Shown: positions 9,550-19,676, counted from the first letter of the stretch. The stretch is 24,432 nucleotides of DNA from Stramenopiles sp. TOSAG23-2 (GCA_900128395.1 LT649465.1:1-24432), one strand, 5' to 3'. Made by a program: numbers and translations. Notes: a model not told the origin generated them from the letters alone.

Positions 9550-12500
9550 ATGCAGCCGCAACCAATGGTGCAACAACGGCAGATGGCGCAACAAATGGTG
9601 CAACAACAACAAATGGTGCAACAGCAACCAATGGTACAACAACAACCAATGGCACAACAACAACCAATGGCACAACAACAACCAATTAAGAAGGAAGTAG
9701 AACTAGTACAGCAGCAACAAGAACAATTAAGTTCTTTGTATGAAAAAGAAATGACTGAAGAAGAACGCAAAAAGGCAGAGAAAGCAGCAAAAAAAGCAAA
9801 ACTGAAAAAACACGTTGGAATGGCAATGGCATGTAAGAAAAGAATCACTAGATTAAGAATATATTATGTAATAATGGCGTGGCTCAATGTTGCAGCGTTA
9901 GGTTCAATGTTTGCTTCGCTAGCTATTCTTGATGCACCTGTTGCATTTGATGAAGATCCTCTAATTGTACAAGCAACCTTTCAACCGAATGCTGATATAC
10001 CTGCGAGTAATGCATTGTTTGAGGCACTTGCTGCAGCTTCAACTAACGAAAAATTGAAAGATACGTACTACATCTACGCTTATCAGCAAGGAAAGTCGCA
10101 AGTACGAGTATGCACCGATCTGACAAGAGAAGAGTTTGAAGAAACGACTAAAGTAACTGAAGATGAATATTTTCGATGGGATTGGATTCGTAGTAAAAGT
10201 TCAACATTTTTTAAGAATTGTTTAAATGCAACTACTTTAGCATATAATGGTGGTTGTACTGAAAGAATCGCGTACCAAGATGGTCATAATTTTCATACAC
10301 GAGGAGAAGGGCAAAAAGGTAGATGCGGCAAACCCGGCACTCAGACGAAATTATTCTCTCCACCAGTTGATGATATCCCAACGGATCTAAAGCCGGATGA
10401 ACAGAATGGTCTTAATAACGGTTGGCTGTGGAATCACATGTTACGGTTCAAAGATCCAATACCATTTCATTCTGAAGTAAAAACTCAAAATTGTTCCTCC
10501 GATCTATGCACCACTGCTCAATGTGAAGATGGAAACTATTATAATCCAAGTGCAACATGTTTGGGGTGGTTTACTGCTGGTGAAGTTTCACATAGTTGTG
10601 AAGGACGAACGGATGAAACAAAGATACCAAAATATGCTAAAGACAAGGAAAATTACAGGGCAACCGTAGACAGACAAAGTAATCCACAAGTAAATGCAGA
10701 TATAATAAAAGAATGTCAAGCTACGCGACCTAATCCCGATGCAAACTATGGGTATTGCTTATGTAAAGACCCCGGGGCAGCATCTGGAACAAAAAGACGA
10801 AAGTGGATGTGTAAGGTTGGTGTTGAATTTACATGCGAAGAAGCATGTAAATGTACAAGTGAAAGTGGAACTGGAAGTTCGAGTACGGACGACACGGACG
10901 ACAGAGTATACTTCAATGGTGTTAAAATATATTGTGCAGCAGGGCAAAGTTGTAACAATTGGAATTGTAATGATTATAGGTGTAATAAGTGTAATAAGTG
11001 TTGTGGGGAAGAGCAGCAAGGAAAATGCGGAGATTATTCGAACATTCCAAATAATCAATGGATAAATTTAGAAGACGGAGAAAAAGGGAGCGATTTTTTT
11101 CGTGTTGGATATCAAAATATACCAGGCAGTCAAATCCAGATTATAGTATCAAAACAACCCAATGGAGGAGGTCAAACGTGGACGTATACCCGTAGTTTCC
11201 AAGTATTGGAGAACAACGGACCTGGCTACGATGAAATACGCTCCTTTAAAGTAATATATAGCGAAGACACTACAATAGAAGTGTTTTGTGGTAGTCAATG
11301 TTGGTGCTCTAGAGCACCAAATGTGCTTTCAGCCTGCTGGGGTGGCACGACCGATGTTGCTAAAGGAAAATGTGGTTCATACGAAAACCCTGAAGTAAAC
11401 AAATGGATAAATTTAGATGGCGCTGGAGCTGGTGCTGGTGGCGTTGATTTCGTTAGAAATAATGGGCATAAACAAAGAACTATTGAAGTTGCAAACCAAC
11501 GCGATGGCGGTGGAGAAACGTGGACGTATTCGAGTAGTTTTTGCGCAACTGAAAAGGATATGAATGAAAAACACGGACCAGGTTTTGATCGTATAAAATC
11601 GTTTAGAATTCGTCCAGATGCTGGTAGTGTTGAACAATGTTCTTGCAACGATGTAAGTGAGATTAAGGATGATACTGGGTCAGATTATCCCGAGTTTATG
11701 AAGAATACAGAATTTGAGAATCCAGAATGTAAAGCAATATTTGCTCAATTTCACAAAGGAGTTTGCAAACCTGGGCATACGGTTCTGAGTTATGGTTTGG
11801 AAAATGAAACCATCATTACGTTTTTTGTCATGGGCACGGTCTTTCGTATATGCAGTGTAATTTTTTCGATCACCTGGGCTTTAGATGCAAAAAACCAAGA
11901 TCAAAGAATTCTTTTTGCCTCATTAAACCCATGGGCAACTTTCATAGTTTGCTGTTACAAGATTAAAGACATTAATTTTGCAATGGAAAATGAATATTTA
12001 CAAGGTTTCCCATGGTTGCTCGATTTTCTTGATACTGCATTTGTAGCTGGTGCATTAGCTGGTGTGGCATTTGGTGCAAATCCATTTCCAGGAATTCCAA
12101 GAGGAAAATGGGGTATGTTTTTCCTTTGGGTTAATGCATTTAGGGAACTTGGAAAACTCGCTATGGTGTTACGTACAACAAAAAAACAAGAAGCATGGAA
12201 TGTTATAGGAGAGAAACGGCTTGTGCGTTTGCCATGGGCAATATTTTGTGATATTGGTCGCAAATGTTGCAAACGTTGCGTACCAAATTTTTGTGTTTCA
12301 GCAATACCATGGTGTTGTGTAAAACGAGAATTCATGATTATCATCGATAAACCTTCTTCTGATTTTGAAAAAGGTGATAAGTTAAAGCGAAAGGGTAAAA
12401 AAGGTAAATGGGAAACAGTAGGACGTCTTGAGGATCACGGTAGTGGTCATTCAGTTCATGTGGCGGAGCTTAAAGGCAAATTCAAAATAAATGACACGTT

Positions 12501-13965
12501 TAAAGTTACAAAAAAAACTATAAATAAAGACAACAAAAAAGAAGATACAAGTGGAAAGGACAGCAAAACAGAAAAAAAGGATAAGAAAGAAGAAGAAGAA
12601 CCAGAAGGTGTGGATTGCAAAATTTTAAGTATACCAGGAGACCCGGACGATAAAGGGTTTGATGGCAGGGGTCCCATTGTCATTGAAAAAGCCAATGTCA
12701 ACGTGTCATTTGATGGCCAAATACAACACGCAGCGTTAAAAGAAGGCAGATTATTAACTGTGCAGGAAAGCAAAGCATTTATCAAGACCCAATTGAGAGG
12801 TTGCTTGTGGTTGGATCAAGTGCTTGATAAAGGAAAGCTTGATAAAGGGACAATGGTACCTAAAGGCAAATATTTTGCTGCATACAAAAACACTAATATT
12901 GGCGTAGCGAAAGCATGGGTTAGCGCGCGGACAGGTAAAAAGGGTGAATCCGGGAAGACATATACGGAAACCGAAGGTAAATATCCAGACTGGGGTGATA
13001 AAAAAATCACATCTTATGGTTTTACATATGGTCCTGGAACTAATTTGATAGTGTATCGTTTGTATAAACGTGGCTTGCCACAAGGAAACGGTTATTTTAA
13101 TACGGTAACGGTGAATGTACAAATAACGGCACCACATAATAAAAAGAAGGGCAGAACTATGACTATGGAAGTGCCATTACCTGATGGTAGCGGAAAGACA
13201 GAAAAAGTGACAGTACCAAAGAATGTTGCCGCTAATCAACAATTTATTGCATCTGTTCAAGTTCCAATAAAGCAAAACTCACAACAGCAAATCTTGCAGC
13301 AACAGCAGCAATCAATACAACAACAGCAATCTGCACCAATGCAGCAACAACAGTCGGTGGTGCAGCAGCAGCAACCTGCACCAATGCAGCAGCAACAGCC
13401 GGTGGTGCAGCAGCAACAACCGATGATGCAACAACAACAGCCGATGCAACAACCAATGCAACAACCAATGCAACAGCAGTCAATGCAGCTGCAACAGCCG
13501 ATACAGCAGCCGGTGATGCAACAGCAACAAGTGCAACGCAGCTCTTCATACGTTGTGCAGCAGCCACAGCAACAGATGAACGTTCAGCAACAGCAGGTCC
13601 AGCAGCAGCAAATGCAACAGCAGCAACAGCGAATGATCCAGCAACAGCAAATGCAACAGCAGCAACAGCAGCAACAGCAAATGCAACAACAGCAACAGCA
13701 GCAACAGCAAATGATCCAGCAACAGCAAATACAAATGCAACAACAGCAGCAACAGCAAATGCAACAACAGCAGGTACAACGCCAGCCAAGTGCACAGCGA
13801 TACGCAGTACAACAACAACCACAACCAGTAGTAATGAATATTACTATTCCACAGGGAGTAGTAGCAGGGCAAGTTTTGCAGGTTCAAACCCCAGATGGAA
13901 GAACTGTTCAAATTCCAGTACCTGCTGGAGCCCAACCTGGGATGGTATTTCAAGTTAGAGTTTAA
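9550..13965 (+). CDS. Gln-rich multi-pass membrane protein with Cys-rich ectodomain
   Basis: A 1471-residue protein of unknown family. Residues 1-60 are Gln/Met/Pro-rich, and 65-103 are highly charged. A hydrophobic helix lies at ~104-127. A large Cys-rich segment follows (~128-750), probably extracytosolic. It includes two diverged copies of a ~90-residue unit starting near 491 and 606 (GKCG, N-x-WINL, DF-R, GGG-TWTY, GPG-D-I-SF). Hydrophobic segments follow at ~755-777, 786-806, 819-842 and 853-873. Then come a Cys-rich juxtamembrane stretch, a basic/acidic region, a globular-looking part (~1050-1200) and a long Gln tract (~1240-1420). A P-G-V-x-x-G-Q type beta motif occurs near 1204-1240 and again at the very C-terminus (~1427-1471). 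The parity of membrane helices is unsettled, so the side of the C-terminus is uncertain. Function unknown; a surface role is inferred from topology only. Confidence 0.8.
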   Translation: MQPQPMVQQRQMAQQMVQQQQMVQQQPMVQQQPMAQQQPMAQQQPIKKEVELVQQQQEQLSSLYEKEMTEEERKKAEKAAKKAKLKKHVGMAMACKKRITRLRIYYVIMAWLNVAALGSMFASLAILDAPVAFDEDPLIVQATFQPNADIPASNALFEALAAASTNEKLKDTYYIYAYQQGKSQVRVCTDLTREEFEETTKVTEDEYFRWDWIRSKSSTFFKNCLNATTLAYNGGCTERIAYQDGHNFHTRGEGQKGRCGKPGTQTKLFSPPVDDIPTDLKPDEQNGLNNGWLWNHMLRFKDPIPFHSEVKTQNCSSDLCTTAQCEDGNYYNPSATCLGWFTAGEVSHSCEGRTDETKIPKYAKDKENYRATVDRQSNPQVNADIIKECQATRPNPDANYGYCLCKDPGAASGTKRRKWMCKVGVEFTCEEACKCTSESGTGSSSTDDTDDRVYFNGVKIYCAAGQSCNNWNCNDYRCNKCNKCCGEEQQGKCGDYSNIPNNQWINLEDGEKGSDFFRVGYQNIPGSQIQIIVSKQPNGGGQTWTYTRSFQVLENNGPGYDEIRSFKVIYSEDTTIEVFCGSQCWCSRAPNVLSACWGGTTDVAKGKCGSYENPEVNKWINLDGAGAGAGGVDFVRNNGHKQRTIEVANQRDGGGETWTYSSSFCATEKDMNEKHGPGFDRIKSFRIRPDAGSVEQCSCNDVSEIKDDTGSDYPEFMKNTEFENPECKAIFAQFHKGVCKPGHTVLSYGLENETIITFFVMGTVFRICSVIFSITWALDAKNQDQRILFASLNPWATFIVCCYKIKDINFAMENEYLQGFPWLLDFLDTAFVAGALAGVAFGANPFPGIPRGKWGMFFLWVNAFRELGKLAMVLRTTKKQEAWNVIGEKRLVRLPWAIFCDIGRKCCKRCVPNFCVSAIPWCCVKREFMIIIDKPSSDFEKGDKLKRKGKKGKWETVGRLEDHGSGHSVHVAELKGKFKINDTFKVTKKTINKDNKKEDTSGKDSKTEKKDKKEEEEPEGVDCKILSIPGDPDDKGFDGRGPIVIEKANVNVSFDGQIQHAALKEGRLLTVQESKAFIKTQLRGCLWLDQVLDKGKLDKGTMVPKGKYFAAYKNTNIGVAKAWVSARTGKKGESGKTYTETEGKYPDWGDKKITSYGFTYGPGTNLIVYRLYKRGLPQGNGYFNTVTVNVQITAPHNKKKGRTMTMEVPLPDGSGKTEKVTVPKNVAANQQFIASVQVPIKQNSQQQILQQQQQSIQQQQSAPMQQQQSVVQQQQPAPMQQQQPVVQQQQPMMQQQQPMQQPMQQPMQQQSMQLQQPIQQPVMQQQQVQRSSSYVVQQPQQQMNVQQQQVQQQQMQQQQQRMIQQQQMQQQQQQQQQMQQQQQQQQQMIQQQQIQMQQQQQQQMQQQQVQRQPSAQRYAVQQQPQPVVMNITIPQGVVAGQVLQVQTPDGRTVQIPVPAGAQPGMVFQVRV
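13267..13800 (+). repeat. CAG/CAA glutamine-coding tract
   Basis: About 530 bases of mixed CAG and CAA triplets interrupted by ATG, CCG/CCA and GTG codons encode a Gln/Met/Pro-rich tail. Mixed codons and constant in-frame interruptions suggest retention of the amino-acid bias, not pure triplet slippage. A second, shorter Gln tract lies at 9550-9730 at the other end of the same gene. Confidence 0.85.
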
Positions 13966-14407
13966 TTATGCTACACGAAACCGTAAAAAATATACTATAT
14001 CGAAGTTCCAAATATTTCGTACAGTACGGCTAAGCAACTTAACATGTAAATTATGATCATTTTTATTTTTAAAATACGAATCCTAAAATCCTTAAATATT
14101 GTATTCAATAAGTATAGATTAAAGTATACACTATTTATTAATATTCTAATTATAGCTCTATATCTAATTTACATTTTTTTTTTTGAATTTGCAAGCTCGA
14201 ATGCATCAGCATCATGTGCTCATCATCACACACAACATACCACACCTGTATATTGTTGGTTTAATAATAATTAATATATCTATATCTAATTCCACTAATA
14301 TAGTTGTGAATTAATAGAGTAGTCTAAAATAACATAATCATAGTTTGAATTGCAAGAGTAGAATATAACACGATCCTAAAATAATATATATATATAGTAT
14401 CTTACCG
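13966..14407. other. Spacer upstream of kinase gene
   Basis: AT-rich spacer between two co-directional genes. It contains AT runs, a CA/AC-rich stretch near 14218-14250 and an AT run at 14383-14397 just before the kinase start. Short open frames here have intergenic composition; no gene is supported. Confidence 0.5.
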
Positions 14408-16990
14408 ATGTCTGCAATAACGCGTTCAACTTCCTCGGAAGATGAATTGCAAATGGCATTGAATACGAATAATGTAAATAAAAATAAATTATTACATGGA
14501 TATGAAGTACTAAGGATATTAGGGAAAGGTAATTATGGCAGTGTAGTGCTAGCGTCAAGACCACCGGGTGCAGTACAAAATGTCAATGGTGGTGAAGGAG
14601 ACCATGGGAATGAAGATGGCGAAGAATATTTTAATAAAAATTTATGTGTAATTAAATCTGTGAAACATACACGGAAAAGAGATGGAGCAAATGTTGACGC
14701 AATTAAAGAAGTCTACGTATTGAAAGATTTAAAACATCCGTGTATTGTAGAATATATTGATAGTTTTTTTAACGAAAGTGAGACCAGATTGTTTATAGCA
14801 ATGGCATATTGTGATTCTGGCAATTTATCTGATCGCATTAAAAATTCTATTGAAAAACAACAATGGATCCCAGAAAAGCAAATAGTTGCATGGTTTGCAC
14901 AATTATCATTAGCCTTAGCATTTATTCACGAGAAAAAGCCAAGTATATTACATCGTGATATTAAACCAGAAAATATTTTTTTAACATATGGTGGAACATG
15001 TGTTAAGTTAGGCGATTTTGGATTTACTAGAACATTGGCAAACACAATGGAGCTAGCATTAACTCGTTGTGGTACACCGTATTATTTGTCACCAGAGCAT
15101 TGCATGAATAAAGCATATAATGCAAAAGCAGATGTTTGGGCAGCTGGTATTGTATTGTATGAATTATTAACACTTCAAGTACCATTTAAAGGGAAAACTA
15201 TTTTGGAGTTAAGAAATAATATATTAAGAGCACCATTGAAACGACCAGCAGCGCATTACAGCAAGGATATATGTAGTTTATTATTGCAAATGTTAGCAAG
15301 GGAACCTGAAAAAAGGCCGAAAATGCGAGATGTAGTGCGCCGGCCGATCCTTCAAACATTTTTGAGATCATTTTTAGCCAAATATGGATATAATAATAAC
15401 AATAATTTAATGAGCAATGGTAATAATAATAATAATAATAATAATAGTAATAATAATAATAATTACAACGGCAACAACAGTAACAACAATTGTAACAACA
15501 ACATAAAAAAACAAATAGCAATACCAGAAAAAGGCCCATTTCAACCACAAAGGCCGCCAAAAGGACCATCTCCAACTAAACCAAAACGTTCCATATCATT
15601 ACAAGCTGCAAAAACAAATGACACAAGAGATGCTACTAATATGTTCATACAACAATTGGAAAAGGAACGAATGTCAATTTTATCAAAAATGAATAATGAT
15701 CGAAATAAATTAATTTCTATAAGACAAAAGCGCCCAAGAGAAAAGCGTGGAAGCAGCCGTTTAAGACGCGAGGCGTCAGAGCCAATTCCATCATCTTCAA
15801 CACAAACCCAATCCACCAATAATGCCATACGGAACCGTACATTTGTGAAGCCACGTGGTTCACCACCACGAAAAACGGGAAAAGCAAATATTAACCATTT
15901 GAAATTGACACCAGAAAAAAAATTAAGTGCTTTAAGTACAAATGAACAATTCAACAATCAATCCTTTGTATCCAATCCATCTCCACAAATGAAACGTATG
16001 CGTTCCGAATCCCCTGCCATGACAGGTAAAGTGCGTTTTAATTATAATGTCAATGATAATGAGAATGAACTTGTCAATTCTCTTAATTTTTTAAGAAATG
16101 AATTGGCAGAAAAAGAATTGAAGTTACATGATGCAAGACAAAGTCAACATTATGATCAAAATATGCGTAGTATGCAAAATTTATTTCGATCATCATTAGT
16201 CCTTGATATTGATGAAGACATTGATAATAATAACAATAACAATATTGGTAACAACAACAAATATAATGAGTTAAACAACAACAATAACAATAACGATCAA
16301 AATTATTTCAACAATAGTTATGCAACAGCAGCGTCAATTCAAATAAATTCAAAATCACGTAAATCTAGCTCAAGCAATGATTATTCCGACGATTTTGAAC
16401 ACGATGATGGTAATTTTGATGATGACAACGTATATCAAATTAAAAGTAAAAATATTGGGAATACATTAAGTGATCTTGAGATGGATAGTGATGATGATGA
16501 TGAAAGTAGTCTGCGAAATCAAGTATCGGAGCTAGGAAAATCTGTTTTTCAAATGACTGTTGATGATGATAATTATGGTGATAATGATGACGAGGATAAC
16601 AATATTCAATCATCTGGCAAGTTTTTAATGAGTGGCAATTCGACATTAATTCATCAAGGTGCCAATCCAGATAATGTGCTAGATACAAGTGTTGATCGTG
16701 ATTTATTTCATAGCTTATCTTCTGATCATTTAGATGATGGTGATGGTAATGACATGTTCTTTGATGAAGGCAAAATGAATGATATGGATGAAGATAGTTA
16801 TAGAAACGATAATAATAGGATGAACAGTAACAACAATAATACTATGCAATCATCTCTTGCTAATTTAAAAAATAAACATGGTAATAGAAGGAAAAAATTG
16901 CCACCACCATCACCAAAAGCACGTGGAAATGGTATCAATGCATTAAGGCGATTAAAACAGCGTGAAAATAATCGTTATGGTAAGAAGTAA
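14408..16990 (+). CDS. NIMA-related (NEK-like) Ser/Thr protein kinase
   Basis: An 860-residue protein with an N-terminal kinase domain (about 30-320) that has every catalytic element: glycine loop GKGNYG (39-44), VIK lysine K83, probable alphaC Glu 101, HRDIKPEN (182-189, catalytic D184), DFG (203-205), activation segment ending LTRCGTPYYLSPE (218-230) and ADVWAAGIVLYEL. The LTRCGTPYYLSPE segment and overall pattern are NEK-type. An acidic Gly/Asn insertion (~51-78) separates beta2 and beta3. The C-terminal half is low complexity: poly-Asn (~329-360), basic Ser/Pro regions with possible phosphosites, a short helix (~560-590), several Asp-rich blocks and a basic tail. NEKs act in mitosis and in cilium or basal-body control; with the CEP112-like and CCDC81-like genes nearby, a ciliary role is plausible but inferred. 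Confidence 0.9.
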   Translation: MSAITRSTSSEDELQMALNTNNVNKNKLLHGYEVLRILGKGNYGSVVLASRPPGAVQNVNGGEGDHGNEDGEEYFNKNLCVIKSVKHTRKRDGANVDAIKEVYVLKDLKHPCIVEYIDSFFNESETRLFIAMAYCDSGNLSDRIKNSIEKQQWIPEKQIVAWFAQLSLALAFIHEKKPSILHRDIKPENIFLTYGGTCVKLGDFGFTRTLANTMELALTRCGTPYYLSPEHCMNKAYNAKADVWAAGIVLYELLTLQVPFKGKTILELRNNILRAPLKRPAAHYSKDICSLLLQMLAREPEKRPKMRDVVRRPILQTFLRSFLAKYGYNNNNNLMSNGNNNNNNNNSNNNNNYNGNNSNNNCNNNIKKQIAIPEKGPFQPQRPPKGPSPTKPKRSISLQAAKTNDTRDATNMFIQQLEKERMSILSKMNNDRNKLISIRQKRPREKRGSSRLRREASEPIPSSSTQTQSTNNAIRNRTFVKPRGSPPRKTGKANINHLKLTPEKKLSALSTNEQFNNQSFVSNPSPQMKRMRSESPAMTGKVRFNYNVNDNENELVNSLNFLRNELAEKELKLHDARQSQHYDQNMRSMQNLFRSSLVLDIDEDIDNNNNNNIGNNNKYNELNNNNNNNDQNYFNNSYATAASIQINSKSRKSSSSNDYSDDFEHDDGNFDDDNVYQIKSKNIGNTLSDLEMDSDDDDESSLRNQVSELGKSVFQMTVDDDNYGDNDDEDNNIQSSGKFLMSGNSTLIHQGANPDNVLDTSVDRDLFHSLSSDHLDDGDGNDMFFDEGKMNDMDEDSYRNDNNRMNSNNNNTMQSSLANLKNKHGNRRKKLPPPSPKARGNGINALRRLKQRENNRYGKK
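15405..15505 (+). repeat. AAT/AAC asparagine-coding microsatellite
   Basis: A run of AAT and AAC codons inside the kinase gene, just after the catalytic domain, encodes an almost pure Asn stretch. Similar shorter runs occur near 16225-16310 in the same gene. They are likely length-variable between strains. Confidence 0.8.
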
Positions 16991-17731
16991 AAAGTATTTT
17001 TGTTTTTTTTTATTTTATATATAATTTTTATAAAAAAAAATACGAATTCGTAAAAATTAAAAAATACGCTCGTATGTAACGGTGCTACGAAGTTAATAAT
17101 TAATCTCTCTTATATATCATATTTTACGACGAAGTGTATCATATATATTATATTATACAGAGTAATATATATAGCACTATACGATAATTCGAATAATATG
17201 GTACGTAAAAATTATTTTTAGCAAATCTGGAAAAATTCTTCGTAATTGATGGAGGCCGCTTCCCTCCATGTTGGTTTCATAAATGTGCAAATAAATTTCA
17301 TTAAAAAGAAAGTGCAAAACCATAAATCTAATAGGTATTTGTAGTAATTAGACTAATACATCACGGAAACTATTTTTAACTCATGCCTCAAAACCATCAC
17401 ATCATGGTGCCTCTTTTTTTTTTGTTCTTCCACTTTTTGTTAATGATAATCATATGCTAATGTGCCAATTATCTTTATTAAAAATCGTTTAATTTACACT
17501 CTCTTAATACAGTCCATATCACAAACATATATCATATTAGTACGAACAGATATTATATACATCCATTGTATTGTACAGGGAGTTTGATATACTTTATTCA
17601 AATCTAAATCGTATATATATCATCAACTGTACCATGTTTTTTACCGAGGAATAATCAATGCTAATATAGCAGTATTGTGCTATTTACTCAGGAAACCTTA
17701 ACGAGCAAATCCACTACGCTCCTCAGTATTA
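16991..17731. other. AT-rich spacer downstream of kinase gene
   Basis: About 740 bases with no supported gene. Visible items are T-rich and A-rich runs right after the kinase stop (17000-17040), a small GC-richer hairpin-like patch around 17252-17270 (GGAGG / CCTCC arms) and a T10 run near 17413. I see no RNA gene signature. Confidence 0.5.
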
Positions 17732-18091
17732 TCAGCTATTCGATAAATAATAATGTTCAAAATAAGGTGATTGATAATGACACAAAATAATTTTATAATT
17801 GAAGAACACGTGTTTTATTGAAAAACATATAATTATTGAAATAATTATGTGTGTAAATGTTGTTTGTGCTTTTGTCATTAATACAAAAGAGGGCATACGT
17901 TGTCTCGCAGTTGTACTTAACTTGGCCGTTTTGGCTAATCTGGATTTACTCGGTCCTGGTTTTCGTGGGGAACTTTTAAACGCATTGTGTGGCGCAGGCA
18001 ATTTTGGTGGTGGCGGTTGACGTCTATCACCAGTTGGTGTACATCGCATCATACGAAAGTTAACATCATTATCACGTTGCACAAAGGACAT
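17732..18091 (-). CDS. Small Pro/Lys/Arg-rich hypothetical protein; 3' end doubtful
   Basis: The frame of 119 residues starts at the ATG at 18091. The first ~65 residues look coding: Pro/Ser/basic-rich with lower AT content than the surroundings (TPTGDRRQPPPPKLPAP, SSPRKPGPSKSR). After about residue 75 the composition turns Ile/Phe/Tyr-rich like translated spacer. A GTATGC word near 17900-17895 on this strand could be an intron donor, which would put the true C-terminus in a later exon, but no acceptor is convincing. I do not recognise a family. Confidence 0.4.
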   Translation of the reverse strand: MSFVQRDNDVNFRMMRCTPTGDRRQPPPPKLPAPHNAFKSSPRKPGPSKSRLAKTAKLSTTARQRMPSFVLMTKAQTTFTHIIISIIICFSIKHVFFNYKIILCHYQSPYFEHYYLSNS

Positions 18092-19034
18092 ATTGTTATT
18101 TTATATAGTAATATTTTTTTAATTTTTTTTTCAACTATGATAGTCCTTTCGTTGTTTTTGTTGTTGTTATATATATATATATATATAGACTTAAATATGA
18201 TTCTATTATTGTTATATACACGAATGAATGTCTCTCACTTTGTCTATATATATATTTATATATGTTTGCATGTGTTTGTTATATCATGTTTCTATCCTTT
18301 TGTTTTAACTATATAGTATGTATAATAGTTAAATGTGTTCGGGCATATCGTTTGCAAGTTTATTTTTATTCATTTTCATCATTTTTGCAATATTGGATAG
18401 GGTAATACTAAATATTAAGTATAAAATATTGGTAAAGTAATGAACGGTGATATTATTAGATCACAGGCGGTTTTATAATTAATCATTGCAGCGTTAGCAT
18501 AAACATAGCATTACAACCCGATTTTTAGATACCAAATTGAACATTTAGAGAGGGATAGGAATAATAATATCCGATAATTAGTAATTTGCAATGTATTTAA
18601 TAATCTTACTTTGATAATTATTTTTAGATGATGAAAATTCCTGAAATGTTATTGATTTTTTTTAAGGCTAGCTAAGGCTAGCGAGGGGATAGCTTTGCGA
18701 ATGACACATATATAGGCATAAAATAATTCGATTTTAAGTCACAATAATTGTATACTCATTTTTTACCAGGAGGATAAAGGATACAATTATAAGATCGTCC
18801 AGGGATTTTTTCAGTTTAAAAAATTACAATCTGTTGGGTTGGTTGGGCTTTGGCCGGGGGCGCTATTTATACTTGTATGCAAATAGTATACAGGTATAAT
18901 ACTCCTAGCACAATAAAAAAAAAATCTACTATAAAATGCGAATAATATTATAAAAAATAATAATAATGTTACTAATAACCCAATTTTAGTTGAAATAAAT
19001 TAGAGTATGGTGATAGAAGGTTGTGTTTTTACAT

Positions 19035-19065
<31 letters not shown>

Positions 19066-19087
19066 TACACGTAATTATTTCACAACC
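18092..19087. other. Spacer with AT runs and a G-rich patch
   Basis: About 1 kb with no supported gene. It contains AT dinucleotide runs (18165-18187 and about 19035-19066), a duplicated AAGGCTAGC word (18665-18682) and a G-rich patch at ~18834-18862 with several GG/GGG runs, about 230 bases upstream of the next start codon. It separates two divergent reading frames, so promoters are expected here. Confidence 0.5.
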
Positions 19088-19676
19088 ATGCGCCGATCAT
19101 TATTAAATCGAAGTACAAGCTACAGTGATAGTAGTAGTAGTAGTAGTAATAGTAGTAGTGATAGCAGCAGCAGCGCTTCAAGTTATGAAAGAAGTGATGA
19201 AGATGAAAGGTCCAGTGAGGAGGAGGAGCAGGATGAAACAAGACGAAGAAGAATGCGTTTAAGACGTCGTATTAGAAGTCATCGAGCTTCTGCACCAACA
19301 CGGACTGCTAGTGAGGAGGCCCGGGAACGACGGACTAGGATAAGGTTGGCTAGGAGAAGAAATACGTCACGTGAAAATAATACAGAACGTCCACAAAGAC
19401 GACAAAGTACTCGTACACAAAATATTCTTGCAAGAGTGAGGAGAAGAAGAGAATCAAGAATTAGTCCTTCAGAAGTTAACCAAATAATGGAACGACAACA
19501 ACAAAGCAACAACAGCAATAATAGTGATAATAATGATGATGATGATGATAATAATAATAATAGGGATGATGAAAGCAGTAGCGACAGCTACACCAGTTCC
19601 AGTAGTGATATCTTCGATGATACCGACCGCGAGGATGACGGAGATGTCCCACCACCACGGAGAATAAAACCCTCCT
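19088..19676 (+). pseudogene. N-terminal piece of a Ser/Arg/Asp-rich gene (same sequence as the 5' part of the PH-domain gene at the window end)
   Basis: Start ATG at 19088 (MRRSLLNRSTSYSDSS); an ATG at 19007 would add only AT-repeat translation. About 196 residues follow: poly-Ser, an acidic block, an Arg-rich section and an Asn/Asp run, ending DDTDREDDGDVPPPRRIKPS. After IKPS (about 19676) the frame continues to 19786 but reads the antisense of the neighbouring HU/EF-hand gene, so that tail is not meaningful. The last 55 bases before the divergence are identical, in inverted orientation, to the window's right end, where IKPS continues into LGLTLFRVATGDG and a PH domain. This piece is therefore the 5' part of that PH-domain gene or a duplicate of it, cut off by a rearrangement or chimeric junction. 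Confidence 0.65.
19611..19665 (+). repeat. 55-bp exact inverted repeat, copy A
   Basis: These 55 bases are identical to the reverse complement of 24378-24432, the last 55 bases of the window. The next ten bases match at eight positions, and both changes are synonymous (ATA/ATT Ile, CCC/CCA Pro) before the copies diverge completely. Confidence 0.95.

Noticed and set aside
13244-13953. Long Val/Ala-rich and Leu-rich minus-strand frames
   Set aside because: They are antisense readings of the CAG/CAA tract; stop-free because of the repeat, not because they encode proteins. The same holds for the minus-strand frames at 9323-9848.
14053-14274. 73-residue plus-strand frame between the membrane protein and the kinase
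   Set aside because: Ile/Phe/Tyr-rich composition typical of translated AT-rich spacer, with no motif or start context.
19469-19676. Hydrophobic Ile-rich C-terminal 'membrane segment' of the HU/EF-hand frame
   Set aside because: It is the exact antisense of GAT/AAT-rich coding DNA of the Ser/Arg/Asp-rich gene, so the Ile run is a by-product of antisense reading past the junction.
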